A DNA stretch of 64,000 nt from Hyphomicrobium_B sp001006785 (GCF_001006785.1 NZ_CDHO01000003.1:124001-188000); one strand, 5' to 3'. Shown: positions 33,790-42,322, numbered from the stretch's first letter. Translations and numbers: made by a program. The notes: a model not told the origin generated them from the sequence alone.

Positions 33790-34011
33790 ATGCTGGAACG
33801 AAATCAAATCCGATGGACGCTCGTAGCGCTATGGATCGTCACTGGCGCTGGAATTCCGGCGGCAACATCAGCCGCATCAAACGCGGCCGGCTCAGGCCAG
33901 GCTTATGCTTTGAACGACGGTGCACTTTCCGATCGCAGCTGCAAACGAGGGGCAAAACAGGAAATCTGCGACTGGGTGAAGCGCGAGCATAAAACCTCGG
34001 TTGCCCATTAG
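33790..34011 (+). CDS. Small secreted protein of unknown function
   Basis: The 73-residue protein starts with MLERNQIRW and a hydrophobic TLVALWIVTGAGIPAA segment, likely a signal peptide cleaved near TSAAS. The mature remainder is about 45 residues, with two cysteines (SCKRGAKQEIC) that could form a disulfide. A GAGGGG ribosome site precedes the ATG by about 9 bases. A strong hairpin follows 8 bases after the stop. I recognise no family. Its position just upstream of the Pho box and pit might be coincidental. Confidence 0.6.
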   Translation: MLERNQIRWTLVALWIVTGAGIPAATSAASNAAGSGQAYALNDGALSDRSCKRGAKQEICDWVKREHKTSVAH

Positions 34012-34018
34012 CATGCCT

Positions 34019-34048
34019 GCATTGCAAGCCTTGAAAGGCTTGCAATGC
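34019..34048. terminator. Strong hairpin after the small secreted-protein gene
   Basis: A 12-bp perfect stem GCATTGCAAGCC / GGCTTGCAATGC with a 6-base loop begins 8 bases after the stop codon. It lacks a T-run, so it may stabilise the transcript end or terminate weakly. Confidence 0.55.
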
Positions 34049-34052
34049 CCTA

Positions 34053-34070
34053 CTGTCACATCACTGTAAT
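34053..34070 (+). promoter_or_regulatory. Pho box (PhoB-binding site) before pit
   Basis: CTGTCAC-ATCA-CTGTAAT matches the tandem CTGTCAT-N4-CTGTCAT consensus with one substitution in each half. It ends 50 bases before the phosphate transporter start, the expected place for control by the phosphate-responsive regulator PhoB. Pit genes in rhizobia are repressed by PhoB, so repression is as likely as activation. Confidence 0.8.
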
Positions 34071-34120
34071 AGAGACTGCCTAGTTCCCCCGCATCAGCAC
34101 CTGAAATAGGGGAACCAACG

Positions 34121-35725
34121 ATGTCCGACGTGGCGTTAGCCGACGTGGCAGGCAGCCGGCCGAAGCTCGACCATCCCGCGAACCCTGCAACGGCCTTCGT
34201 ATTTTTAGGCTTGCTTGCCGGCGGTCTCTTCTACACGGCCTACAGCCTTTACCAGGACGTTGAAGCGGCAGGCACGCCGATTTCCGCCTGGCTGCCGTTC
34301 CTTCTCTTGGGCGTAGCGCTGCTCATCGCGCTCGGCTTCGAATTCGTGAACGGCTTCCACGACACGGCCAACGCCGTCGCAACCGTCATCTATACGCACT
34401 CGATGCCCGCCAATGTCGCGGTGCTCTGGTCCGGCTTCTTCAACTTCCTCGGCGTGCTGCTGTCGAGCGGCGCCGTCGCTTACGGCATCATCTCATTGCT
34501 GCCGGTCGAACTCATTCTTCAGGTCGGCTCTAGCGCCGGCTTCGCGATGGTCTTCGCGCTGCTGATCGCGGCCATCATCTGGAACCTTGGAACGTGGTGG
34601 CTGGGGCTCCCCTCGTCATCGTCGCACACGCTGATCGGCTCGATCATCGGCGTCGGCGTTGCGAACTCGCTGCTTCACGGCGGCAACGGCACCTCGGGCG
34701 TCGATTGGGGCAAGGCGACCGATATCGGCTATTCGCTGCTGCTTTCGCCGATGGTCGGCTTCGTCGCCGCCGCGCTGCTGCTTCTGTCGCTGAAAGTCCT
34801 CGTCCGCAATCCGTCTCTCTATAAGGAGCCCGTCGGCAACCAGCCGCCGCCGTGGTGGATCCGCGGTCTGCTCGTGCTGACCTGCACGGGCGTTTCGTTC
34901 GCGCACGGCTCGAACGACGGTCAGAAGGGCATGGGTCTCATCATGCTGATCCTGATCGGTACCGTGCCGACCGCCTACGCGTTGAACCGGTCTCCGGCAC
35001 AGTCGCAAGTCGCGCACTTCCAGGCGACGGCCACCGCCGCTGCCGCCGTCATCGAGAAGCAGGCCGCCGGCTACAATGTTCTCGGCGACCCGCGTCCGGC
35101 AGTGACGAACTACATCTCGGCGCGCACGATCAACGAGGGTACATATCCCAGCCTCGCCGTTCTCGTCCGCCAGATCTCCGAGCAGGTGAACAGCTACGGC
35201 GCACTCGACAAGGTGCCCCCGACCGCCGTTCAGAACGTCCGTAACGACATGTACCTTGCCTCCGAAGCGCTGCGCTTCCTGCTGAAGGACAAGGCGAACA
35301 ACTTGTCGAAGGATGACGTCGCGAGCATCACGGCGTTCAAGGGCTCGCTCGACAATGCGACGCGCTTCATTCCGCTCTGGGTCAAGATCGCCGTCGCGAT
35401 CGCGCTCGGCCTCGGCACGATGATCGGCTGGAAACGCATCGTCGTGACGGTCGGCGAGAAGATCGGCAAGACGCACCTCACCTACGCACAGGGCGCATCG
35501 GCCGAAGTCGTGGCAATGGCGACCATCGGCGCCGCCGACATGTACGGCCTGCCGGTCTCGACCACGCACGTTCTTTCGTCCGGCGTCGCCGGTACGATGG
35601 CGGCGAACGGGTCGGGCCTGCAATGGTCGACGGTCCGCAACCTGCTGATGGCCTGGGTGCTGACGCTGCCGGCATCGATCCTGCTGGCGGGCGGCCTCTA
35701 CTTCATCTTCTCCAAGCTGTTCTGA
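34121..35725 (+). CDS. pit: Low-affinity inorganic phosphate transporter, PiT family
   Basis: The 534-residue membrane protein imports metal-phosphate complexes driven by protons. The duplicated PiT signature is clear: ALGFEFVNGFHDTANAVAT in the N-terminal half, and SFAHGSNDGQKGMGLIM in the C-terminal half. Further signatures are GLPSSSSHTLIGSIIGVG and GLPVSTTHVLSSGVAG. About ten membrane segments flank a hydrophilic loop of about 130 residues (roughly 290-420), which accounts for the length over short Pit proteins. AGGGGAA precedes the ATG. It has its own Pho box and terminator, so it appears monocistronic. Confidence 0.95.
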   Translation: MSDVALADVAGSRPKLDHPANPATAFVFLGLLAGGLFYTAYSLYQDVEAAGTPISAWLPFLLLGVALLIALGFEFVNGFHDTANAVATVIYTHSMPANVAVLWSGFFNFLGVLLSSGAVAYGIISLLPVELILQVGSSAGFAMVFALLIAAIIWNLGTWWLGLPSSSSHTLIGSIIGVGVANSLLHGGNGTSGVDWGKATDIGYSLLLSPMVGFVAAALLLLSLKVLVRNPSLYKEPVGNQPPPWWIRGLLVLTCTGVSFAHGSNDGQKGMGLIMLILIGTVPTAYALNRSPAQSQVAHFQATATAAAAVIEKQAAGYNVLGDPRPAVTNYISARTINEGTYPSLAVLVRQISEQVNSYGALDKVPPTAVQNVRNDMYLASEALRFLLKDKANNLSKDDVASITAFKGSLDNATRFIPLWVKIAVAIALGLGTMIGWKRIVVTVGEKIGKTHLTYAQGASAEVVAMATIGAADMYGLPVSTTHVLSSGVAGTMAANGSGLQWSTVRNLLMAWVLTLPASILLAGGLYFIFSKLF

Positions 35726-35753
35726 TCATCGCCGAATGAGCGAGGTCACTGGG

Positions 35754-35785
35754 AAAGGCGCGAATTTCGCGCCTTTTCTTTTTTT
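35754..35785 (+). terminator. Rho-independent terminator of pit
   Basis: AAAGGCGCGAA / TTCGCGCCTTT forms an 11-bp stem, followed by TTTTCTTTTTTT, 28 bases after the pit stop. Confidence 0.93.
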
Positions 35786-35917
35786 GCGGCTAGCTTCCGT
35801 GATGAACTTCCGGGCGGCGTGCCGCAAATATTGTCCTTTGGGCGGCATTGCGCGTTTCTGTGTTGACGGACATTTGCGATTGACAGAGCTTACGCCCGTC
35901 GCACTCGGGGGGCTGTC

Positions 35918-36880
35918 GTGAAACCGGAAGTTCTTGTGTGGGCTCTGCTCTTCGTCTTCGCCTTCGGTCTTGTATTGCGTGCTTTCAGTCAGGCGGCCCG
36001 GCGAGCCAAACGCTCCGGCGACGAACCTGCACCGTTTCTGAACACACGCCCTGCGGCCCAAGCAGGACACGCCGCGCCGGCGATTGAGCCCGTCGAACCG
36101 ATGCGCTTCGCGCCCGCGCCCGCAGCGCCGAAGCCAGTTGCGCCCGCTTCGACGCAACACGAACAATTCGCAGCTTCCGCACAAACTTCCGAAGCTCCGG
36201 CACGAGTGGCGCCGAGCTTTATCGCCGCGACCACACCTGCCCTTATCGCACACGAGCCGACGGTCATCGCCGCGCCCGACATCAAGGCAACGATGGACCC
36301 CGCAACGGTCGTAATACCCCGAGCCGCAGTCCCGAACGTCAAGGCGACGCTTCCCCCGTCTCCGGTCGCGACGCCCGGAGTTGATTTTGCCGTGCCCAAC
36401 GTCAAAGCAACCCTACCGCCGGGCGCGACTTCTCCTGCACTGACGATAATTCCCGACGTCAAGGCAACCCTGGCGCCGAGTTCCGCCGCGACGTCCAAAG
36501 CATCGATCGTGGCAACCGACGATGAGGAATTGCCTCCCCCGGCTGCGAGTGCAGACACCATATCGGAGCAACCGCCGGAGACACCTGTACCGATCCTGCT
36601 GAATGGCACAGTTCTGCGCGCGCGCCGTCTCGGCCATGGCATGCCACCACTCGACGAGCGCCTGAAGGAGACGCGATCTCGCAAACTGCGCCCGCGCTCC
36701 AAGATGCGGCGCAAGCCTGTCCGGTCGCGTCAACTGTCTCGCAAAACGCCACAGCTCCGGATCATCGCCGCGCCGAAAGTCAGCAATACCTTTGTGTCGG
36801 CGAGGGCACAGACGAAGATCGTCGATGTGCCGCCAAAGGAACCGCGCGTGCGCTTCGCCCACCCGGAAAACACCCACTAA
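35918..36880 (+). CDS. Membrane-anchored Pro/Ala-rich protein with four roughly 20-residue repeats
   Basis: The 320-residue protein starts at a GTG with GGGGGG upstream. One N-terminal membrane helix (VLVWALLFVFAFGLVLRAF) is followed by a basic stop-transfer, then a long disordered Pro/Ala/Thr region. Four copies of the motif (I/V)P(D/N)(I/V)KAT(L/M)xP occur with their Pro at residues 120, 139, 160 and 179, a period of 19-21 residues. The last 90 residues are strongly basic (RSRKLRPRSKMRRKPVRSR). I know of no family with this layout. The basic tail is probably cytoplasmic and could bind nucleic acid or acidic partners; that is speculation. Confidence 0.65.
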   Translation: MKPEVLVWALLFVFAFGLVLRAFSQAARRAKRSGDEPAPFLNTRPAAQAGHAAPAIEPVEPMRFAPAPAAPKPVAPASTQHEQFAASAQTSEAPARVAPSFIAATTPALIAHEPTVIAAPDIKATMDPATVVIPRAAVPNVKATLPPSPVATPGVDFAVPNVKATLPPGATSPALTIIPDVKATLAPSSAATSKASIVATDDEELPPPAASADTISEQPPETPVPILLNGTVLRARRLGHGMPPLDERLKETRSRKLRPRSKMRRKPVRSRQLSRKTPQLRIIAAPKVSNTFVSARAQTKIVDVPPKEPRVRFAHPENTH

Positions 36881-37029
36881 ATCGCGTCAAATCTCGCGAC
36901 GCGCAACTGTGTCCACACCTTATCCTCATCGCTCCACATACGGCCACAATCGGCAGCGATGGCGCTGGTTCGTGACGCGCGAATCAGTCCACTTTCCGCC
37001 CAACGAATTCAGGGATCGGAGAGTTGGCC

Positions 37030-37650
37030 ATGTCGAGATACGCAGCACGGGCACCATTGTCCGTCTACCTCCTCGCCGATCACCTCGACGGCGCGCTGGC
37101 GGCCGGTGAAGATCTCGTCGCTCGCGGTCACGACTGGCGCGCACTCGCCGACGCGCCCGGCGAACCGGCCGAATTTCCCATGCACCAGCGCCGCATCGCG
37201 GAGGATGTCCGCAGCCTCGAGCTGATGCTGGTCGCACGCGTGCTGAAGGCGCGCACTCATGCGCTGTCTTTGGCCGAGGTCGACGATCGCTTTCGCGCCG
37301 TCGGCAATCTCTTCGCTTCCGGGACCGCGATCCTACAGGATGCCGTGTCGGAATGCGGCGACGCACGCGGCGAAGATTTCGAGACGGGCGACGATATCGT
37401 CTCCTACATCCGCAGCCGCGGCCTGATCGCGCCCGATGCCGCCAACGTGCGCGGCGCGGCCGATCTCACTATCGACGACAGCTTCCTTGTCGCGAAACGC
37501 ATCGCGCTCGGGCCGCTTCTCGACATGACGGCGGCGTTCCTCGATGCGCTCGACAGCCAGTACGAACTTTTCGTCGAGGTCGAGCAGCAGGACTACGCAA
37601 CGCGTCTCCGGGTCGAGCCGGACGACCGCGATCGTATGACGCTCAACTGA
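37030..37650 (+). CDS. Conserved-looking hypothetical protein
   Basis: The 206-residue protein has no signal peptide or membrane segment and reads as mostly helical and acidic. Internal segments such as EDVRSLELMLVARVLKARTH and GPLLDMTAAFLDALDSQYEL look like long amphipathic helices. Codon usage matches the neighbours, so it is likely real. The start is the ATG at 37030 with GGAGAG upstream, rather than the TTG at 37024. I do not recognise a domain. It converges on the CinA-like gene, with 40 bases between stops. Confidence 0.6.
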   Translation: MSRYAARAPLSVYLLADHLDGALAAGEDLVARGHDWRALADAPGEPAEFPMHQRRIAEDVRSLELMLVARVLKARTHALSLAEVDDRFRAVGNLFASGTAILQDAVSECGDARGEDFETGDDIVSYIRSRGLIAPDAANVRGAADLTIDDSFLVAKRIALGPLLDMTAAFLDALDSQYELFVEVEQQDYATRLRVEPDDRDRMTLN

Positions 37651-37690
37651 CGAGCGGAGCGCTCGCTGTCAGCTTCAACGCAAGCGCCGG

Positions 37691-38422
37691 TCAGACGCCC
37701 AGCGCGGCTTTCAAAGTTTCGGCCGCTTCGCTGAGGTGATCCGCATTCGCCGAGCGCAATACCAGATCCGAAACCGGCTTTCCGTCCCGCATGCGCGGAT
37801 AGCTTCCCATCGCCACGTCCTGATAGCGGCGCTGATGCGCGGAAAATACGTCCGCGATTTCACTTTCCGGACGGTCGACGGGGATCGTGATGGAGAGCAC
37901 CTTGTCCCCGGTTTCGAGTTCAGGAGTGACGGCTTCCAGCATCGCTTGCATGATTTCCGGAACGCCGGCCATCACGATGACATTGCCAATGCGAAACCCG
38001 GGCGCGCCGGACAGCGGATTGACGATCAAGGAAGCCCCGGCCGGAATGCGCGCCATCCGCAGCCGCGCAGGCGTCAAGGCCAAGCCCCGCCGCGCATAGT
38101 TCTCGGCCAGAAGCTTTTCAGCACGCGGGTCGACGTCGATCGTGACGCCGCAGGCTTTTGCGATGCTATCGGCCGTGATGTCGTCGTGCGTCGGTCCGAT
38201 ACCGCCCGTCGTGAACAGATAATCGTAACGCGACCTGAGAGCGTTGACGGCCGCGCAGATCTCGGCCTCGTCGTCGGGAACGACGCGCACTTCCTTCAGG
38301 CGGATGCCGATAGACGTCAGATGCTCGGCGATCGCGCCGCCGTTGCGGTCCTTGGTCCGGCCGGACAGGATTTCGTCGCCAATGATCAAGACCGCCGCAG
38401 TGACTATGCGTTCTCCGCCCAA
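37691..38422 (-). CDS. CinA-like/molybdopterin-binding-domain protein
   Basis: The 243-residue protein has the MoaB/Mog/CinA N-terminal fold: TAAVLIIGDEILSGRTKDRN, the molybdopterin-site LFTTGGIGPTHDDITADSIAKA, and NVIVMAGVPEIMQAMLEAV. It corresponds to the N-terminal domain of CinA only, without the C-terminal nicotinamide-nucleotide amidase domain; this is the common short form in alphaproteobacteria. The start is a TTG at 38422 with GGAG seven bases upstream. The precise reaction of this short form is not established; ADP-ribose pyrophosphatase activity is known for full CinA. Confidence 0.85.
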   Translation of the reverse strand: MGGERIVTAAVLIIGDEILSGRTKDRNGGAIAEHLTSIGIRLKEVRVVPDDEAEICAAVNALRSRYDYLFTTGGIGPTHDDITADSIAKACGVTIDVDPRAEKLLAENYARRGLALTPARLRMARIPAGASLIVNPLSGAPGFRIGNVIVMAGVPEIMQAMLEAVTPELETGDKVLSITIPVDRPESEIADVFSAHQRRYQDVAMGSYPRMRDGKPVSDLVLRSANADHLSEAAETLKAALGV

Positions 38423-38523
38423 CGCGTGTCTCCCGTCCGAGATATTCCTGCTCCCGTCTTAGCACTGCGCGAGCCTGTTCGAAATACTTGCCCTCGCACG
38501 CCATTCGGCGGATATGCGGGGGC

Positions 38524-39246
38524 ATGAAATTTACGTCGCCCCTCACCCCCGGCAAGCTCATCCAGCGCTACAAGCGTTTCCTTGCGGACGTCCTGACCGC
38601 CGGCGGCGTGACAGTCACCGCCACCTGCCCCAACACCGGTTCGATGCTCGGACTGACGACGCCGGGATCGACGGTCTGGCTATCCGAAAGCGACAGCCCG
38701 ACGCGCAAATATCGCCACACCTGGGAAATGATCGAGGATGATCTGGGCGACGGCCCGCATCTCGTCGGCATCAATACCGGCAAGCCGAACGCGCTCGTCG
38801 CAGAGGCCATTGGATTGAATGCCATCCCGGAGCTTCAAGGTTACGCTTCGCTCCGCCGCGAAGTGAAATACGGCGAGAACAGCCGTATCGATATTCTGCT
38901 GGCGGAAGGCCGCGACCCGCGTCCCTGCTACGTCGAGATCAAGAACGTGCACTTGATGCGCCAGGCGGGCCGAGCCGAGTTCCCCGATTGCAAAACCGAA
39001 CGCGGCGCCAAGCACCTCCGTGAACTCTCTACAATGGTCGCCGAGGGCAACCGCGCCGTCATGGTGTTTCTCGTTCAGCGTGGCGACGCGAAAACTTTCA
39101 GCCTCGCGCGCGATCTCGATCCGGCGTACGCGGCGGCGTTTCAAACCGCGGCCGCGGCGGGCGTCGAGATGCTGTGCTACGGATGCAGTCTGAGCCCTAC
39201 CGAAATCGCCGTAGACCGGCGCATCGAGATCGCTGATCTTTCGTGA
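38524..39246 (+). CDS. sfsA: Sugar fermentation stimulation protein A homologue (putative DNA/RNA nuclease)
   Basis: The 240-residue protein matches SfsA over its whole length: LIQRYKRFLADV, the nucleic-acid-binding CPNTGSMLGL, NTGKPNALVAEA, and the nuclease-like core RIDILLAEG...CYVEIKNVHLM, with Asp, Glu and Lys in PD-(D/E)xK order. The name comes from an old E. coli maltose phenotype; the fold indicates a nuclease. I chose the ATG at 38524 (MKFTSPL) over the upstream in-frame start at 38488. It is divergent from the CinA-like gene. Confidence 0.93.
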   Translation: MKFTSPLTPGKLIQRYKRFLADVLTAGGVTVTATCPNTGSMLGLTTPGSTVWLSESDSPTRKYRHTWEMIEDDLGDGPHLVGINTGKPNALVAEAIGLNAIPELQGYASLRREVKYGENSRIDILLAEGRDPRPCYVEIKNVHLMRQAGRAEFPDCKTERGAKHLRELSTMVAEGNRAVMVFLVQRGDAKTFSLARDLDPAYAAAFQTAAAAGVEMLCYGCSLSPTEIAVDRRIEIADLS

Positions 39247-39352
39247 AAGAAATGCGGCCGGGCTGAAACGGATTGCGCTCCGGCGCCGTACTTCTGTTTG
39301 TCCAAGCCAAGAGCGCTGCACCGCAATAAGCGCGCATCAGGGAAATTCCGCC

Positions 39353-39865
39353 ATGTACTCTCGCCGCGATTTTTCCAAATTAGGATTGACCCTCGCCGGA
39401 GCCTTTGCCGGTTTCAAAGCCGCTTCGTCCTATGTCCGGCCGAGCCAGGCCGACTCGGCGTCGAAGACGTTCGAAGTCACGAAGACGGAAGACGAATGGA
39501 AGAAAGTCCTTACTCCAGAGCAGTTCCGCGTGCTTCGCAAACAAGGCACCGAGCGGCCGGGATCATCTCCGCTGGATGCGAATGAGGCGCCAGGCACGTA
39601 TATCTGCGCCGGTTGCGCCCTCGCGCTTTATTCCTCGGAGACGAAATTCCACAGCGGCACGGGCTGGCCGAGCTTCTGGCAGCCGCTAGAGAACGCGGTC
39701 GCGACCTCCGAAGACAGCTCGTATCTGATGACGCGCACGGAGGTTCATTGCCGGCGCTGCGGCGGCCACCTCGGGCACGTCTTCGAGGATGGTCCGAAGC
39801 CCACCGGCCTGCGCTACTGCATGAACGGCGTCGCGTTGAAATTCATCCCTAAGAGGGCGGCCTGA
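39353..39865 (+). CDS. msrB: Peptide-methionine (R)-S-oxide reductase with a twin-arginine signal
   Basis: The 170-residue protein repairs methionine-R-sulfoxide in proteins. Two zinc CxxC pairs (YICAGCALAL and HCRRCGGHLGH), GWPSFWQP, and the catalytic Cys in GLRYCMNGVAL are all present. The N-terminus MYSRRDFSKLGLTLAGAF is a good Tat motif followed by a hydrophobic stretch, so the enzyme is probably exported folded to the periplasm or held at the membrane. No msrA or msrP is adjacent. It stands alone; its stop converges on the GGDEF-EAL gene with 20 bases between. Confidence 0.92.
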   Translation: MYSRRDFSKLGLTLAGAFAGFKAASSYVRPSQADSASKTFEVTKTEDEWKKVLTPEQFRVLRKQGTERPGSSPLDANEAPGTYICAGCALALYSSETKFHSGTGWPSFWQPLENAVATSEDSSYLMTRTEVHCRRCGGHLGHVFEDGPKPTGLRYCMNGVALKFIPKRAA

Positions 39866-39885
39866 TCCCTCGCCCGCGCGACCCG

Positions 39886-41868
39886 TCAGGCGCTTTGCGC
39901 CAGCTGCGGCACTTGATCCGGAGCCTCGCTCATCAGCAGCACAGCGGCCTCAGGAGCCGATAGCGGAGCGCCGAGCAGCATGCCTTGCCCGTAAGTCACG
40001 TCGAGCGCCAGTACGCGACGGCGCTGATCGTCGGTTTCGATGCCCTCGGCGACAACGCTGCAGTTCAGCCTTTGCGCGAGTTCGGCGATCGAGCGCACGA
40101 TCAGCTCGCTTTGCGCCGACTGACCGAGCTGGCTCACGAACAGTCTGTCGATCTTGATCCGGTTGAACGGGAATTTCACCAGGTAGCCGAGCGAGGAATA
40201 TCCGGTTCCGAAATCGTCGAGCGCGATCGAAACGCCGATATCCTTCAGCCTGCGCAGAGAGGCAATGACCTCGGCGTCGGCGCTCATCAGGCTCGCCTCC
40301 GTCACTTCCATTTCGAGTTCGAGGCGCGACGGAGGAAGTCCCGCGGACTTGAGCGCTCTCTCGACCGACACCGCGATGTTTTCAACCCCGATCCGCATCG
40401 ATGACATGTTGATGCCGACCGGAACGTCCGACGGCCAATGCGCCGCTTGCCGGCAGGCCTCCTTGATGACCCAGTTGCCGATATCTTCCGCGATCCCGAT
40501 ATCGATCGCCGTCGCGAGAAACTGCGCGGGCGTCAGCAAGCCACGCAGCGGATGCCGCCAGCGAACCTGACATTCGAAGCTCGTAATCGCGTTCGTTTCG
40601 AGATTGCGCACCGGCTGATAGAAAAGCTCGAACCCGTCGTTGACGAGAGCAGCCCTGAGCCCAAGCTCGAGCACGCGATGCTCGTCGGCCGAACGCTGCA
40701 TGTCGGCTTCGAAGATGCAGTACATGCCGCGACCGGCCTCCTTCGCGGCGAACATCGCGAGATCGGCCTGCTTCAACAGCATTTCACCCCCGACGCCGCT
40801 TTCGCACGCGAGTGCCACACCGACGCACGCGCCAATCTGAACCTTCTGTCCTTCGAGGTCATAGGGTTCCGACAGCGACACGACCAATCGTTCGGCCAGC
40901 GAGCTTGCAAATGCTCTCTCGCGGATATCCTGCGCGACGATTGCGAATTCATCACCGCCAAGGCGCGCGACGAGATCTCCCTCCCGCACCAGACCTGTGA
41001 TGCGTGCGGACACCGATTTCAGAAGCGCATCACCGACGGCGTGTCCGAGCGCGTCGTTCACCGATTTAAAGCGATCGAGGTCGATGTAAAAAATGCTAAA
41101 CGACTTCGCACCGGCGCGATTGTTCAAAGCATTGAGCCGCGCCATGAAAGCGCGGCGATTGGCGATTCCGGTCAGACCGTCGGTCATCGCGACGCGCTCG
41201 GTTTCTTCGCGCGCCTCGCTGAGGGCTGCGATCGTATCCTTCAGGCTGGCGACGGCCTCGAGGCGTTCCAGAAACAAGCGGCCCGTCGTGACGATCAGGC
41301 CGTACAGAAACACGAGAAAGCTGACCGCGAGCGCGCCGAGGCCCAGGTACTGATGCCCCTGCACGAACAGGATGCATTTTAAAGCCGGCGGTAAAAGGAT
41401 CGCTGTCGCGTAGAGCACCGCAGCGACAGGTATGGGTGCCAGAAGAACACTGCCGCTCGCTGCCATGCCGACGGTCAGCGCCATCAGGATCAATTCGCTG
41501 TCGCCATGCACCGCGCCAACCCAGCGTGTCGCCAGGATCGCCCACGGCAAGGCCGAGGCCAGCGCAATAAGAAGCGCCCATCTCCCATCGCGCAGCGGCG
41601 AGCCCTGCTTCGAGGCCTCGGGCTGGCGCGTTCGCAAACTTCGAGTGACCGAGCGAAGACCAATGAAGGAGCATATTGCGAGCGAGGCGACGGCCCATGC
41701 CGCCAGTTCGACGCCTGGGATGAGGCCGCGGAACGCAATGACCGCAATCACGACATTGATTGCATAGCCAGCCATCGCCGTCGGAGTCGCACACGCCAAG
41801 CTTGCCAGCTGGTCGCGATGTACGCGGGTCAAATCCTCCCGGCGAACGGCATTGAGTACTCGGAACAT
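39886..41868 (-). CDS. Membrane GGDEF-EAL protein (c-di-GMP synthesis and/or breakdown)
   Basis: The 660-residue protein begins with about five membrane helices (residues 30-205). A GGDEF domain follows (about 225-385, RLGGDEFAIVA) with an intact product-inhibition RxxD site five residues before it (REGD). Then comes an EAL domain (about 400-650). The EAL signature reads ECQ (SFECQVRWRHP), so Ala and Leu are replaced but the metal-binding Glu stays. Other catalytic segments are intact (LDDFGTGYSSLGYL, KIDRLFV, VVAEGIET, and the Gln in YGQGML). Both activities are thus possible. The membrane part has no recognised sensor domain name. Confidence 0.9.
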   Translation of the reverse strand: MFRVLNAVRREDLTRVHRDQLASLACATPTAMAGYAINVVIAVIAFRGLIPGVELAAWAVASLAICSFIGLRSVTRSLRTRQPEASKQGSPLRDGRWALLIALASALPWAILATRWVGAVHGDSELILMALTVGMAASGSVLLAPIPVAAVLYATAILLPPALKCILFVQGHQYLGLGALAVSFLVFLYGLIVTTGRLFLERLEAVASLKDTIAALSEAREETERVAMTDGLTGIANRRAFMARLNALNNRAGAKSFSIFYIDLDRFKSVNDALGHAVGDALLKSVSARITGLVREGDLVARLGGDEFAIVAQDIRERAFASSLAERLVVSLSEPYDLEGQKVQIGACVGVALACESGVGGEMLLKQADLAMFAAKEAGRGMYCIFEADMQRSADEHRVLELGLRAALVNDGFELFYQPVRNLETNAITSFECQVRWRHPLRGLLTPAQFLATAIDIGIAEDIGNWVIKEACRQAAHWPSDVPVGINMSSMRIGVENIAVSVERALKSAGLPPSRLELEMEVTEASLMSADAEVIASLRRLKDIGVSIALDDFGTGYSSLGYLVKFPFNRIKIDRLFVSQLGQSAQSELIVRSIAELAQRLNCSVVAEGIETDDQRRRVLALDVTYGQGMLLGAPLSAPEAAVLLMSEAPDQVPQLAQSA

Positions 41869-42322
41869 CTGGCCTCGGTAGCGTTAGCAAAAAGCTCATT
41901 TTAAAGCTGCTGTCTTAACGATTTGGCTTACGGGAGCACTCCGGGCATCACATTCTCCGGACCAATTTATCTGTTAAAATTCCGCTACTTAGAAATCATT
42001 GGCGGGGAGCCGCGCTGATGTTTTGCGTCACGTGCGTGCAGGTCGAAAAGGCGGCACACCTCCAGGTTGAGCCATCAACGTCTTGTATTTGCCATTTGAC
42101 CAACGAACTGGAGTACTATCTGCGCTCCAAATTTACGCTGGGGCAGCAAATCTGGTGTTGAAGGATTTGGCGGCGGCGTTGGGGGCTGGCCGCGCAACGG
42201 ATTTACCTAGAAACCGCGTTTCCTGATCCAGGGTCGGGTGCCGCGTGTGTTTTTTGCATCGCTCCCGGCACGACACGAGCGTTTGCGTATCGGTAGACCG
42301 ATCAAACTGGAAACGGGCACGA
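41869..42322. other. Intergenic region before the RND efflux operon
   Basis: This 454-base gap divides the divergent GGDEF-EAL gene and the efflux operon. It is AT-richer in its first half (TTTATCTGTTAAAATTCC near 41968-41985, a possible promoter) and contains one small Cys-containing ORF (42018-42161). No TetR/MarR gene or clear operator is present, so the efflux operon's regulator is not local. Confidence 0.5.
42018..42161 (+). CDS. Possible 47-residue cysteine-containing small ORF
   Basis: The ATG at 42018 follows GGGGAG by 8-9 bases and opens a 47-codon frame encoding a peptide with five cysteines (starting MFCVTCVQVEKAAHL and ending IWC). Its codon use is not GC3-biased like the neighbours, and I recognise no homologue, so it may be random. 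The good ribosome site is the only positive sign. Confidence 0.2.
   Translation: MFCVTCVQVEKAAHLQVEPSTSCICHLTNELEYYLRSKFTLGQQIWC

Noticed and set aside
35736..35921. 61-residue ORF between pit and the repeat protein
   Set aside because: Its first codons encode the pit terminator hairpin and T-run, so it is unlikely to be translated.
42052..42065. TTGA/TCAA inverted repeat resembling an FNR site
   Set aside because: The half-sites are separated by 4 rather than 6 bases, so it does not fit the TTGAT-N4-ATCAA geometry.
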